A stretch of DNA of 64,000 bases, taken from NCBI RefSeq assembly GCF_014297285.1, contig NZ_JACOQI010000013.1, forward strand, positions 24,846 to 88,845, written 5' to 3'. Positions 52,182 through 58,993 of this stretch are shown here, one piece after another. The position numbers were made by a program, and so were the translations under genes. The notes under the pieces are model-generated. The model saw nothing but the letters and a program-made list of their open reading frames with translations. It was not told the DNA's origin and searched no databases. The first letter of the stretch is position 1. Every line of letters begins with the position of its first letter. This stretch comes from Dysosmobacter segnis. GTDB taxonomy: Bacteria > Bacillota > Clostridia > Oscillospirales > Oscillospiraceae.

Positions 52182-52904
52182 TTACACCGCGAAATAGTAC
52201 CCCACGCCCCGGCGGGTGAGGATGTATTTGGGGCTGGCGGGGTTTTCCTCGATCTTTTCCCGCAGACGCCGGACGGTCACGTCCACAGTCCGCTGATCGT
52301 CGCCCACGTAGCCGTAGTTCCAGACCTGCTCCATCAGGTCGATGCGGGAGTAGACCTTATTGGGATGGCTGGCCAGGAAGGTCAGCAGCTCATATTCCCG
52401 CGTGGTCAGCTCCAAAGGCTTGCCGTCCCGGAAGACCTGATGGCTGTCCGTGTCGATGGAGAGGTCCCCTGCCACCGGCATGGCTGTGGCCGCAGCGGTG
52501 GCCGCGGCGGCGGTGTTCATAGCCGTGCGGCGGATGTTGGCTCCCACCCGGGCGATCAGCTCCCGCATGGAGAAGGGCTTGGTAATGTAATCATCGGCGC
52601 CGATCTCAAGACCGGATACCTTGTCGGCCTCCTCCTCCCGGGCGGTGAGGATGATGACGGGCACGTTGTTGCCCTCCTCCCGGAGGGTGCGGCACACGTC
52701 AAAACCGATCATCTTCGGCAGCATCACGTCCAGCAGGATCAGATCGGGGTTTTCCTTCCGGGCCTTTTCCAGACCGTCGGCTCCGTCATAGGCCTCCACG
52801 GTGCGGTAGCCCTCCCGCTGAAGGTTGAAGCGCAGGATGTCTACGATATTTTTTTCATCCTCCACAATGAGGATGGTTTTCTGGGCGTCCGTTTTCCGTT
52901 CCAA
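52182..52904 (-). CDS. walR: Response regulator WalR (YycF), OmpR family
   Basis: 240 aa. Receiver domain: ILIVEDEKNIVDILRFNLQR, phosphorylated Asp59 in LILLDVMLPKMIGFD, VIILTAREEEADKVSGLEIG and DDYITKPFSMRELIARV. An Ala/Thr-rich linker (MNTAAAATAAATAMP, ~128-142) then the winged helix: LELTTREYELLTFLASHPNK, RIDLMEQVWNYGYVGDDQRT, VDVTVRRLREKIEENPASPK, YILTRRGVGYYF. WalR is the essential regulator of autolysins and wall growth. Start is TTG at 52904, spaced from AGGAGGT. Lies 25 nt after the Nudix gene and probably shares its promoter. Confidence 0.96.
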   Translation of the reverse strand: MERKTDAQKTILIVEDEKNIVDILRFNLQREGYRTVEAYDGADGLEKARKENPDLILLDVMLPKMIGFDVCRTLREEGNNVPVIILTAREEEADKVSGLEIGADDYITKPFSMRELIARVGANIRRTAMNTAAAATAAATAMPVAGDLSIDTDSHQVFRDGKPLELTTREYELLTFLASHPNKVYSRIDLMEQVWNYGYVGDDQRTVDVTVRRLREKIEENPASPKYILTRRGVGYYFAV

Positions 52905-52929
52905 GGAAACGTACCTCCTTTATTTTCTA

Positions 52930-53478
52930 TTACAGGTTCAGCAGGACCTTGGCCCGCAGGACTGCGGCCACGGTCTTGGCGTCATCGATCTCACCGTTGA
53001 CGCAGCGGTGCACCATTTCATCAAAGGGTACCCGCTCCACATTGAGAAATTCATCGGGGTCCAGCTGCTGCTGGCTGAATTTCAGTCCCTTGGCCAAAAA
53101 CAGGTGCAGTGTTTCCCCGTAGCAGCCGGGGGCGGGCAGGAGCTTGCCGAGGGGCAGGAAGGTTTCCGGCTCTGCGCCGGTCTCCTCCTTCAATTCCCGC
53201 AGAGCGCCCGTCACCGGGTCCTCGCCGGGGTCCAGCTTGCCTGCGGGCAGCTCATCCAGCACCTTGCCAAATACATACCGGTACTGGCGGACCACCAGCA
53301 CCCGGTTGGCCTCATCCAGGGCCAGAACCGCCGCACCGTCCACATGATCCACCACTTCCCGAGTGGCTTCCTCGCCGTTGGGCAGGCGCACGTCATCCAC
53401 ATGCACCGTCATGATTTTACCCTCAAATACGTCCTTGCGGCGGAGCTTGACCTCCGTCAGATCCATGGGCATTTCCAT
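52930..53478 (-). CDS. nudF: Nudix hydrolase, ADP-ribose pyrophosphatase type
   Basis: 182 aa from the ATG at 53478, 5 nt after AGGTGG. Nudix box: GKLDPGEDPVTGALRELKEE plus TG, matching GX5EX7REUXEEXGU, at ~85-107. N-terminal strand KDVFEGKIMTVHVDDVRLPN and VLVVRQYRYVFGKVLDELPA are typical of the ADP-ribose pyrophosphatase subgroup, which cleaves ADP-ribose to AMP and ribose-5-phosphate. First gene of the transcript that includes walR-walK-yycH-yycI. Substrate specificity is inferred from the subgroup. Confidence 0.9.
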   Translation of the reverse strand: MEMPMDLTEVKLRRKDVFEGKIMTVHVDDVRLPNGEEATREVVDHVDGAAVLALDEANRVLVVRQYRYVFGKVLDELPAGKLDPGEDPVTGALRELKEETGAEPETFLPLGKLLPAPGCYGETLHLFLAKGLKFSQQQLDPDEFLNVERVPFDEMVHRCVNGEIDDAKTVAAVLRAKVLLNL

Positions 53479-53530
53479 TCTATCCACCTCGTTTAAAGGG
53501 CAGAGACCCTGCCTATACTATATTCAGTTT

Positions 53531-53558
53531 ATTATAGCATAGGCGTGTTGAATTGCAA
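53531..53558 (-). promoter_or_regulatory. Promoter of the nudF-walRK operon
   Basis: Minus strand -35 TTGCAA (53558-53553), 16-bp spacer, perfect -10 TATAAT (53536-53531). Confidence 0.75.
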
Positions 53559-53572
53559 AGGGCTTGTTTTTC

Positions 53573-53601
53573 TTGAAGTCATGGGAAAACTATGGTATAC
53601 T
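53573..53601 (+). promoter_or_regulatory. Promoter of smpB
   Basis: -35 TTGAAG (53573-53578), 17-bp spacer, -10 TATACT (53596-53601). The start of smpB lies 18-27 nt further, a very short leader. Confidence 0.75.
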
Positions 53602-53618
53602 GACTCATTGGAAACGAG

Positions 53619-54089
53619 GTGGTCCCCACGGAGAAAAAGGGAATCAAAATCGCGGCCCAGAACCGCAAAGCCTACCACGATTACTTCGTGGAGGATAAGT
53701 ACGAGGCAGGCATCGAGCTGTGCGGCACGGAGGTCAAATCCATCCGTGCGGGCACGATGAACCTGAAGGACTCCTACTGCACTGTACAGGACGGCGAGCT
53801 GTTCGTCCACAGCATGCACATCTCTCCATACGAGCATGGCAACATCTTCAACCGGGACCCGGACCGGGACCGGCGGCTGCTGATGCACAAGCGGGAGATC
53901 CGCAAGCTCCACGCTCTCGTCAAGCAGGACGGCTACACACTGGTGCCCCTGAGCATCTATTTCAAGAATGCCAAGGTGAAAGTGGAGGTCGGCCTGTGCA
54001 AGGGCAAGAAGAATTATGACAAGCGGGACGCCACCGCCAAGCGGGACGCCGCCCGTGAAATGGACCGGGCCATGAAGGCCCGCAGATAA
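53619..54089 (+). CDS. smpB: SsrA-binding protein SmpB
   Basis: 156 aa with the GTG at 53619, or 153 aa from the ACG at 53628. SmpB binds tmRNA and takes the place of the codon-anticodon helix in trans-translation. Marks: IKIAAQNRKAYHDYFVEDKY, GIELCGTEVKSIRAGTMNLK, ISPYEHGNIFNRDPDRDRRL, LHKREIRKL and the basic tail KKNYDKRDATAKRDAAREMD. AGGTGG sits over the GTG and 5 nt before ACG, the spacing used by nudF and the SSB-like gene, so ACG (M-E-K-K-G-I-K) may be the true start. ssrA lies 1.5 kb downstream. Confidence 0.95.
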   Translation: MVPTEKKGIKIAAQNRKAYHDYFVEDKYEAGIELCGTEVKSIRAGTMNLKDSYCTVQDGELFVHSMHISPYEHGNIFNRDPDRDRRLLMHKREIRKLHALVKQDGYTLVPLSIYFKNAKVKVEVGLCKGKKNYDKRDATAKRDAAREMDRAMKARR

Positions 54090-54113
54090 CAGATCAGAAA
54101 GGAACGAATGTAT

Positions 54114-54638
54114 ATGAGCAATCCCATCGTAACCATCACTATGGAGGACGGCCGCATTATGCGCGGTGAGCTGTATCCCGAGAAGGCTCCCAACACCGTC
54201 AACAACTTCATCTCTCTGGCTAACAAGGGCTTCTATGACGGCCTGACCTTCCACCGGGTCATCCCCGGCTTCATGATCCAGGGCGGCTGCCCCAACGGAA
54301 ACGGCATGGGCGGCCCCGGCTATGAGATCAACGGCGAGTTCGCCGGCAACGGCTTCCGCCAGAATGACCTGATTCACGAGACCGGCGTGCTGTCCATGGC
54401 CCGCACCATGGCACCCAACTCCGCCGGCAGCCAGTTCTTTGTGATGGTGGCTCCCGCTCCTCATCTGGACGGCCAGTACGCCGCCTTCGGCAAGATCACC
54501 GAGGGTCAGGATGTGGCCATTGACATTTCCCGTGTCCAGCGGAACATGATGAACGATATGCCCAAGAAGCCCGTGGTCATGGCAACCGTCCGGGTGGATA
54601 CCCAGGGCGTCGAGTATCCCGCTCCCGAGACCCACTAA
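54114..54638 (+). CDS. Peptidyl-prolyl cis-trans isomerase, cyclophilin type
   Basis: 174 aa from the ATG at 54114 (10 nt after AAAGGA); an ATG 6 nt earlier would be very close to it. Cytoplasmic cyclophilin that catalyses proline isomerisation. Marks: APNTVNNFISLANKGFYDGL, FHRVIPGFMIQGGCPNGNGM with the catalytic Arg, GPGYEINGEF, LSMARTMAPNSAGSQFFVMV and HLDGQYAAFGKITEGQDV. No signal peptide. Between smpB and an SDR gene in one direction, short gaps, likely co-transcribed. Confidence 0.95.
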   Translation: MSNPIVTITMEDGRIMRGELYPEKAPNTVNNFISLANKGFYDGLTFHRVIPGFMIQGGCPNGNGMGGPGYEINGEFAGNGFRQNDLIHETGVLSMARTMAPNSAGSQFFVMVAPAPHLDGQYAAFGKITEGQDVAIDISRVQRNMMNDMPKKPVVMATVRVDTQGVEYPAPETH

Positions 54639-54662
54639 AATACTCCGAAAGGAGATCTGACC

Positions 54663-55424
54663 ATGAAAACAGCAGTTATTACCGGCGCGTCCTCCGGCCT
54701 TGGCCGGGAATTTGTCCGGCAGTTCTATTCCGTATTCCCGGAAATTGAACGGGTGTGGCTCATTGCCCGCCGGACGGACCGCCTTCAGGAACTGGCAGAG
54801 CAGCTGGAGGAAAAGGGGATCAGCACCCTGGCGCTGCCGCTGGACCTGTGCGACACCATGAGCTTTACCGCCTATCAGGAGCATCTGGTGGAGGAACAGC
54901 CGGAGATCGCCCTGCTGGTGAACAACGCCGGATGCGGATATCTGGGGAACATCGGCGAGATCGACACCGTTTCCCAGACCCGGATGATCGATCTGAACCT
55001 CCGGGCGCTGACTGCCATCACTAATTTGTCGGTGCCCTATATGGACAAGGGGAGCCGGATCTTGAACGTCAGCTCCATCGCCTCCTTCTGCCCCACCCCC
55101 CGGATGACGGTGTATTCCGCCACGAAAGCCTACGTTTCCGCCTACACCATCGGCGCGGCGGAGGAGCTGAAGGCAAAGGGCATCACCGTTACCGCCGTCT
55201 GCCCCGGCCCCATGGCCACAGAGTTTCTGGCAGTGGGTCATGTGGTGGATTCCAGGCCCTTTGAGCTGCTGCCCTACTGCGATCAGGTACAGGTGGCCGG
55301 CGGTGCGCTGCGGGCGGCCAGAGCGGGGCAGACCATCTACACCCCCAGACTGTTCTATAAGTTCTACCGTCTGCTGGCCAAGCTCACCCCGGCCAAATTG
55401 ATGGTCAAGCTGACCAAAACCTGA
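54663..55424 (+). CDS. Short-chain dehydrogenase/reductase
   Basis: 253 aa classical SDR. Cofactor motif TGASSGLGREFV at ~7-18 with RRTD after the second strand (~37-40), pointing to NADP. NNAG motif in LLVNNAGCGYLG (~85), catalytic Ser in ILNVSSIASF and YxxxK in VYSATKAYVSAY (~157-161), then TAVCPGPMATEF. The C-terminal tail (YKFYRLLAKLTPAKLMVKL) is basic and amphipathic, perhaps membrane-associated. Substrate unknown. ATG behind AAAGGAG. Last gene before a long palindrome and ssrA. Confidence 0.92.
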   Translation: MKTAVITGASSGLGREFVRQFYSVFPEIERVWLIARRTDRLQELAEQLEEKGISTLALPLDLCDTMSFTAYQEHLVEEQPEIALLVNNAGCGYLGNIGEIDTVSQTRMIDLNLRALTAITNLSVPYMDKGSRILNVSSIASFCPTPRMTVYSATKAYVSAYTIGAAEELKAKGITVTAVCPGPMATEFLAVGHVVDSRPFELLPYCDQVQVAGGALRAARAGQTIYTPRLFYKFYRLLAKLTPAKLMVKLTKT

Positions 55425-55433
55425 AACTGTCAC

Positions 55434-55475
55434 GGAATTGTAACACATTCCGATATAGGAATGTGTTACAATTCC
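55434..55475. repeat. Perfect 18-bp palindrome after the SDR gene
   Basis: GGAATTGTAACACATTCC and its exact reverse complement flank a 6-nt loop (GATATA). AT-rich with no T tract, so it may be a terminator of weak type, or a binding site. It lies 9 nt after the SDR stop and 132 nt before the ssrA 5' end. Confidence 0.8.
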
Positions 55476-55606
55476 AAATAGCAAATTCTGCTTTCCTATT
55501 TTACAAACCAGCAGAGCGTTTATGGAACGAAAGAGGAGGAGCAATGGAGCGGATGAAGTTTTCGCCGGAAGGCGGAAACGGAATGAGTGACATTTGCTCC
55601 GACGAC

Positions 55607-55954
55607 GGGGCCGTAAAGGTTTCGACGGGGATGGGGAAGCGGGACAAGCGGGCGGCGGCGCCTGACCGCCATAAAACGGGCAATTTTATAAATTAAATAA
55701 CAACAATACTGTTGCTATTGCTGCTTAATTAAAGCAGCCGTCTGAACCGGAGAGGCCACAGGCCGGGGAAGGCGTCGTTGATGTGGCGTCCGTGAGGCGG
55801 GAAAGAGTTGACCTGCCCACGCATCATGACTCTACCAAACCGCAAAGTCTGTCAGGTGTCTTTGCGGGGCGGGAATTCTGAAACCTGACTGCGCCCGGAG
55901 AAAGTCCCGTGAAACTGTTTTCGGACAGGGGTTCAATTCCCCTCGGCTCCACCA
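55607..55954 (+). ncRNA. ssrA: Transfer-messenger RNA (tmRNA)
   Basis: 348 nt. The 5' end GGGGCCGTAAAGGTTTCGAC and 3' end GGTTCAATTCCCCTCGGCTC plus CACCA are the tRNA-like halves; GGGGCCG pairs with CGGCTCC and CCA is encoded. The message part ends in AAT AAC AAC AAT ACT GTT GCT ATT GCT GCT TAA (55696-55728), a tag ending NNNTVAIAA, with the stop inside the hairpin GCTGCTT / AAAGCAGC. The resume codon is not the usual GCA or GGA: the frame upstream reads AAA TTA. Pseudoknot regions follow. Rescues stalled ribosomes with SmpB. A terminator follows; the 3' end is the likely insertion site of the island to the right. Confidence 0.95.
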
Positions 55955-55960
55955 AAGCAG

Positions 55961-55996
55961 AGCCAGACGAACCATGCAGGTTCGCCTGGCTTTTGT
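55961..55996 (+). terminator. Terminator of ssrA
   Basis: AGCCAGACGAACC / GGTTCGCCTGGCT hairpin (one mismatch) with ATGCA loop and TTTTGTT, 6 nt after the mature 3' end. Confidence 0.9.
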
Positions 55997-56071
55997 TCTG
56001 CTCCGACGATCTATATGGTCAGCGATGTTTTCGTCTTGGTCTGCCCGTTCAGCCATGCTCGGAAATAAGAA

Positions 56072-56120
56072 AAGCGGCTACCGCACAGTTTCTCTGCTGT
56101 GTGGTAGCCGCTTCGTTTTT
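56072..56120 (+). terminator. Second terminator at the island's left edge
   Basis: AAGCGGCTACC-CACAG / CTGTG-GGTAGCCGCTT hairpin followed by CGTTTTTCG. With the ssrA terminator it isolates the island from ssrA transcription. Confidence 0.8.
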
Positions 56121-56168
56121 CGTCATAGCCATAACCTATTTCGTTATATTCTACCAAAACCCTGCGGA

Positions 56169-56190
56169 ATTCTAAAATTGTTGTTAGAAT
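56169..56190. promoter_or_regulatory. Possible operator upstream of the 84-aa XRE gene
   Basis: Inverted repeat ATTCTAA / TTAGAAT with an 8-nt centre, 22 nt before the start codon of the XRE gene. Candidate autoregulatory site; dyad and position are the only evidence. Confidence 0.4.
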
Positions 56191-56211
56191 CTACCGTAAA
56201 GGAGCATGGCT

Positions 56212-56466
56212 ATGATTAGGATTTTACTGTCCACCCGGCTTGGCGAGCGGAGGTGGACGCAAGCTGACCTTGCGAGGGCAACAGGCATTCGACCTTCGAC
56301 AATCAATGACCTGTACCACGAGATCGCTGAAAGGGTCAACCTGGAGCATCTCGACCTCATTTGTGAGGCGCTGGGGTGCGAGCTGTCAGATCTGATGATC
56401 CGGGAGGAAAACCCGGATGTCAGAGTCAAATCGCGCACCGGCGCGGATATACATAGCAAGCGTTAA
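56212..56466 (+). CDS. XRE-family helix-turn-helix protein
   Basis: 84 aa from the ATG at 56212, 7 nt after AAAGGAG. Nearly the whole protein is a Cro/CI-type HTH: IRILLSTRLGERRWTQADLA, RATGIRPSTINDLYHEIAER, VNLEHLDLICEALGCELSDL. The C-terminal ~20 residues are polar. YozG-like single-domain regulators of this kind are common in clostridial mobile elements. First gene inside the island beside ssrA; lower GC than the chromosomal genes. Terminator at 56478 follows. Confidence 0.88.
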   Translation: MIRILLSTRLGERRWTQADLARATGIRPSTINDLYHEIAERVNLEHLDLICEALGCELSDLMIREENPDVRVKSRTGADIHSKR

Positions 56467-56477
56467 GCCTGCTCCAA

Positions 56478-56512
56478 GGCCTCGGGCGTTCATTCGCCCG
56501 GGGCCTTTTCTT
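56478..56512. terminator. Terminator between the converging XRE genes
   Basis: GGCC-CGGGCG / CGCCCG-GGCC hairpin (loop TTCATT) followed by TTTTCTTAT on the plus strand. Confidence 0.85.
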
Positions 56513-56726
56513 ATATCTCCTCGCCGTCCTGTGTGACAAAACGGATTTCGACTGTGCAGCCGAGCGCAGCCGCCAACTCCGTGATGTCTTTTTCAGTAAA
56601 GTTCCCGCGCGTCATTTTGTTGGACAGGTTTTGCCGCGTCTGCCCTGACGCCTCAGCCAGATCGCCCATCGTTATTTTCTGCCTTTTCATGATCAGGCGA
56701 ATCTTTTCGGCAACAGAGAGTCCCAT
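56511..56726 (-). CDS. CI-like phage repressor, XRE family
   Basis: 71 aa, ATG behind GAGGAGGTGAG. HTH: LSVAEKIRLIMKRQKITMGD, LAEASGQTRQNLSNKMTRGN, FTEKDITELAAALGCTVEIR. It is transcribed away from a divergent promoter pair whose two spacers carry the same ACAC-N6-GTGT site, the layout of a temperate phage lysogeny switch. It probably represses both promoters, keeping the plus-strand early operon silent (inference). Small size, with no C-terminal peptidase domain, means SOS cleavage is unlikely. Confidence 0.88.
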   Translation of the reverse strand: MGLSVAEKIRLIMKRQKITMGDLAEASGQTRQNLSNKMTRGNFTEKDITELAAALGCTVEIRFVTQDGEEI

Positions 56727-56746
56727 ACTCTCACCTCCTCACTCGT

Positions 56747-56775
56747 ACTATACACTAAAATGTGTCGCTTGTCAA
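56747..56775 (-). promoter_or_regulatory. Repressor promoter with operator
   Basis: Minus strand -35 TTGACA (56775-56770), 17-bp spacer, -10 TATAGT (56752-56747). The spacer contains ACACTAAAATGTGT (56752-56765), a dyad ACAC-N6-GTGT. Confidence 0.8.
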
Positions 56776-56816
56776 AAACTTTTTTACGATTTCCACGAAA
56801 AAATGTAAAATAACCG

Positions 56817-56845
56817 TTGACAAGTGACACGAATTAGTGTAATAT
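56817..56845 (+). promoter_or_regulatory. Early operon promoter with operator
   Basis: -35 TTGACA (56817-56822), 17-bp spacer, -10 TAATAT (56840-56845). The spacer contains ACACGAATTAGTGT (56827-56840), the same dyad as in the divergent promoter. It drives the plus-strand small genes from 56896 on. Confidence 0.8.
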
Positions 56846-56895
56846 AGTTCTTGTAAGGGAGAGGAACAAACCTCTCCGGAAAGGAGGACAGGCCG

Positions 56896-57030
56896 ATGGA
56901 CAAAGCAAAAAAAGAAGCCCTGCAAGAGCTTCTGAGGTTGCTGGCTGATAATCCCGATTTAGCCGACCGGATTACAATCACCATCAAACCTAACAGCAAG
57001 CCCCAGCAGGGCGAACGCCAAGAGACCTAA
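56896..57030 (+). CDS. Small phage protein, 44 aa, unknown function
   Basis: ATG 10 nt after AAAGGAGG. The protein starts MDKAKKEALQELLRLLADNP, an amphipathic helix, and ends in a basic, polar tail. First gene after the early promoter. No family recognised. A GC-rich hairpin (GGGGGAGC / GCTCCCC, ~57041-57062) lies between it and the next gene and could attenuate transcription. Confidence 0.65.
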   Translation: MDKAKKEALQELLRLLADNPDLADRITITIKPNSKPQQGERQET

Positions 57031-57112
57031 CCCCGGCGCGAGGGGGAGCGGAAAAGCTCCCCTCCCCCTCAGTATAAAGCGTCGAGTGTGAAAATACAAG
57101 GAGGAACGCAAG

Positions 57113-57532
57113 ATGAAGATCAATATCACCGATGAAATCCGGCAGGAGATTTTGGATACGCTCAACAGAGATACCGCAAAGGAATACTTTGAAAAACTCC
57201 GCGACACGGAGAAGAACCCTACTCGCGGACAGGTTTACGCATACCGGAGCTGGGAGCAGAGCACGGAAGACCGAGCCGATATGTTTGAGGTCAGAGCGCT
57301 TCCATGGGGCAGTCAGATTAAGGACGGCGTGATGAAAGAATTCGTTGCTGCATTAACCGCAGCTGATATTGACGAGATTATCGTCACAGATCAGTCCACC
57401 GCGCTCATGGAAAGTGTCCACGCCTTGGTAGCCGAGGGCGCGTATCTGGAGGGCGTCGGAACTGTTACCCGCGATCCACTGCACGATCCATCAGGCCGCC
57501 GCGAGGTCAAAGGGCTGGTATTCAGATTTTGA
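57113..57532 (+). CDS. Phage early protein, 139 aa, unknown function
   Basis: ATG 5 nt after GGAGGAACGCAAG. Mixed alpha/beta protein without signal or membrane segments: ITDEIRQEILDTLNRDTAKE, YAYRSWEQSTEDRADMFEVR, EFVAALTAADIDEIIVTDQS and TVTRDPLHDPSGRREVKGLV. Looks like one of the uncharacterised DUFs common in clostridial prophages. It leads a chain of small closely spaced genes. Confidence 0.75.
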   Translation: MKINITDEIRQEILDTLNRDTAKEYFEKLRDTEKNPTRGQVYAYRSWEQSTEDRADMFEVRALPWGSQIKDGVMKEFVAALTAADIDEIIVTDQSTALMESVHALVAEGAYLEGVGTVTRDPLHDPSGRREVKGLVFRF

Positions 57533-57548
57533 GAAAGGAGCGCCGACA

Positions 57549-57749
57549 ATGAAAAAGCTGATTTGTTCTACTTTCCGCGAGGGTTACGGCATCGACCAGA
57601 TCCGCAGAACGATGACGGCCGGCGAGCTGATTAACTTCCTCGCCCAGTACGATGAAGATACGCCGGTCTATCTGAGTTTTGACAACGGCTACACCTACGG
57701 CGGCATTACCGAGGGCCGCTTTGAAGAAGACTATGGGGAGGAGGACTAA
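57549..57749 (+). CDS. Small phage protein, 66 aa, unknown function
   Basis: ATG 8 nt after AAAGGAG. The segment QIRRTMTAGELINFLAQYDE and DTPVYLSFDNGYTYGGI resembles a short domain seen in many prophage and plasmid ORFs (T-x-G-E-L-I-x-x-L followed by D-x-x-V); function unknown. Acidic C-terminus. Two bases before the next gene. Confidence 0.75.
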   Translation: MKKLICSTFREGYGIDQIRRTMTAGELINFLAQYDEDTPVYLSFDNGYTYGGITEGRFEEDYGEED

Positions 57750-57751
57750 CC

Positions 57752-57982
57752 ATGAACAAGATCCGCCGCAAAAATTTGCAAAGCATCATCGACCAGCTGG
57801 AGGAGCTGAAGGGCAGTCTCGAAGATCTCCAGGCCGAGGAGGAAGAGTACCGCGACAATATCCCTGAGAATATGCAGGAGAGCGAACGCTATGAAAAGGC
57901 AGACGAGGCCTGCGACAACCTCTCCGAAGCCGTAGATAACCTGGAGGAAGTCATCAGCAGCATCGAAGCTGCCATTGAGTGA
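57752..57982 (+). CDS. Small coiled-coil phage protein, 76 aa
   Basis: ATG behind GGGGAGGAGG, 2 nt after the preceding stop. Almost wholly heptad-repeat helix: LQSIIDQLEELKGSLEDLQA, and ACDNLSEAVDNLEEVISSIE. Strongly acidic. Likely oligomeric; similar short coiled-coil ORFs are frequent in early regions of clostridial phages. Function unknown. Confidence 0.75.
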   Translation: MNKIRRKNLQSIIDQLEELKGSLEDLQAEEEEYRDNIPENMQESERYEKADEACDNLSEAVDNLEEVISSIEAAIE

Positions 57983-57993
57983 AAGGAGACATC

Positions 57994-58152
57994 ATGGACG
58001 ACAAGATCATCATTGACCGCATGGACGCGGAGGAATTTCTCTCCATGCTCACGGACGCCGCAATGCAGGGAGACAATGTGACCCAGTATTACAGCACCAC
58101 GCAGATCATCGAGAACATCGCAAACGAGTTTAAGGATCTCTGCAAGCTGTGA
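57994..58152 (+). CDS. Small phage protein, 52 aa, unknown function
   Basis: ATG 6 nt after GAAAGGAG. Starts MDDKIIIDRMDAEEFLSMLT and ends NEFKDLCKL; acidic helical protein. Its stop overlaps a GTG in the next frame (GTGA). No family recognised; kept because spacing, ribosome site and codon use fit the gene chain. Confidence 0.6.
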   Translation: MDDKIIIDRMDAEEFLSMLTDAAMQGDNVTQYYSTTQIIENIANEFKDLCKL

Positions 58153-58196
58153 AGCAGAAGCTGACCTATCGGCACGACGGGGAGAAAGGAACAGCT

Positions 58197-58391
58197 ATGA
58201 CCTATCTCGAAATCCTCGGGTGGGCTCGCAAGGGCCTACAGGCTGAAAAAGCGAACTACCGCCAGATGCAGGAAAAGGCGCTGGAGGGACAGGCGCACGA
58301 CATCGCCGGTCATTGTCAGGAGCGCATCGACGAGCTGGAGGTTAGACTTGCGACCCTCGACGAGATTGAGGATTTGCACAACAGAAAGTGA
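58197..58391 (+). CDS. Small phage protein, 64 aa, unknown function
   Basis: ATG at 58197 six nt after AAAGGA; a GTG at 58149 overlapping the previous stop would give 80 aa. Sequence MTYLEILGWARKGLQAEKAN then heptad-like helix to LDEIEDLHNRK. Probably an all-helical oligomer. Function unknown. Confidence 0.65.
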   Translation: MTYLEILGWARKGLQAEKANYRQMQEKALEGQAHDIAGHCQERIDELEVRLATLDEIEDLHNRK

Positions 58392-58400
58392 GGATGCATC

Positions 58401-58844
58401 ATGGAGAATAAATCTTGGACGGTCACTTATCGCAATCGTGACAATGGCCAGCGGATTACCTGCACCGTATTTGCGCAGGATCGGCAGAAGGCGCAGGAAA
58501 GGGCCGGAGCTGACGAGCAGATTGGCGGCTGTGAAGTGTGGGAAGTCGAAAGCGTCGAGCCGCACGAGGAAACGCTGGCGCGGATTCTTGTTTCCGAGTT
58601 CGCCGAGAAGCAGCAGGGCGGGCATTTTGCCTGCCCCCGCTGCGGGAAGATGACGATGGACGCGGAGATCGTCACGCGCAATGCTCTGAGCCGCAGGGCA
58701 ACGGTCTACATCTGCGATTCCTGCGGAATGGCAGAAGCAATGGAGGATATGGCGAACAGCCGCACCCCGCTGACCGCATGGTCTATCGTCGCCGCGCCGG
58801 GAAACTGGCGCATGGAGGAAGGAGGCAATGAGTGTGAAGCGTGA
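58401..58844 (+). CDS. Zinc-ribbon phage protein, 147 aa
   Basis: ATG behind GAGGATGC. Residues ~1-55 form a small beta-rich domain (WTVTYRNRDNGQRITCTVFA). A zinc ribbon follows: CPRCGKM (~79) and CDSCGMA (~104), four cysteines spaced as CxxC-N21-CxxC. In many phage proteins this arrangement binds nucleic acid or a partner protein, but the function is not known here. Its 3' end overlaps the next gene by 17 nt. Confidence 0.78.
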   Translation: MENKSWTVTYRNRDNGQRITCTVFAQDRQKAQERAGADEQIGGCEVWEVESVEPHEETLARILVSEFAEKQQGGHFACPRCGKMTMDAEIVTRNALSRRATVYICDSCGMAEAMEDMANSRTPLTAWSIVAAPGNWRMEEGGNECEA

Positions 58845-58992
58845 CGACGAGCTGATGTTCTACACAGAGTGCTGGCGTGAGCTGAGGAGTTTTCTTACGG
58901 AGGTCGTGCGAGACAACACGGGAGAATATCCCTTCGCGCAGGATGTCTTGAATCTGATGCGCAGCATCGAACGGAAATACGAGGGATGCTGA
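58828..58992 (+). CDS. Small phage protein, 54 aa, unknown function
   Basis: ATG 3 nt after GGAAGGAGG. Starts MSVKRDDELMFYTECWRELR and ends LNLMRSIERKYEGC; helical. Overlaps the zinc-ribbon gene by 17 nt and the next gene starts 1 nt after its stop. Confidence 0.6.
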   Translation: MSVKRDDELMFYTECWRELRSFLTEVVRDNTGEYPFAQDVLNLMRSIERKYEGC

Positions 58993-58993
58993 T

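Noticed and set aside
53532..55544. 670-aa open frame on the minus strand over smpB, cyclophilin and SDR
   Set aside because: Antisense shadow of three well-supported genes; composition biased to His, Gly and Val.
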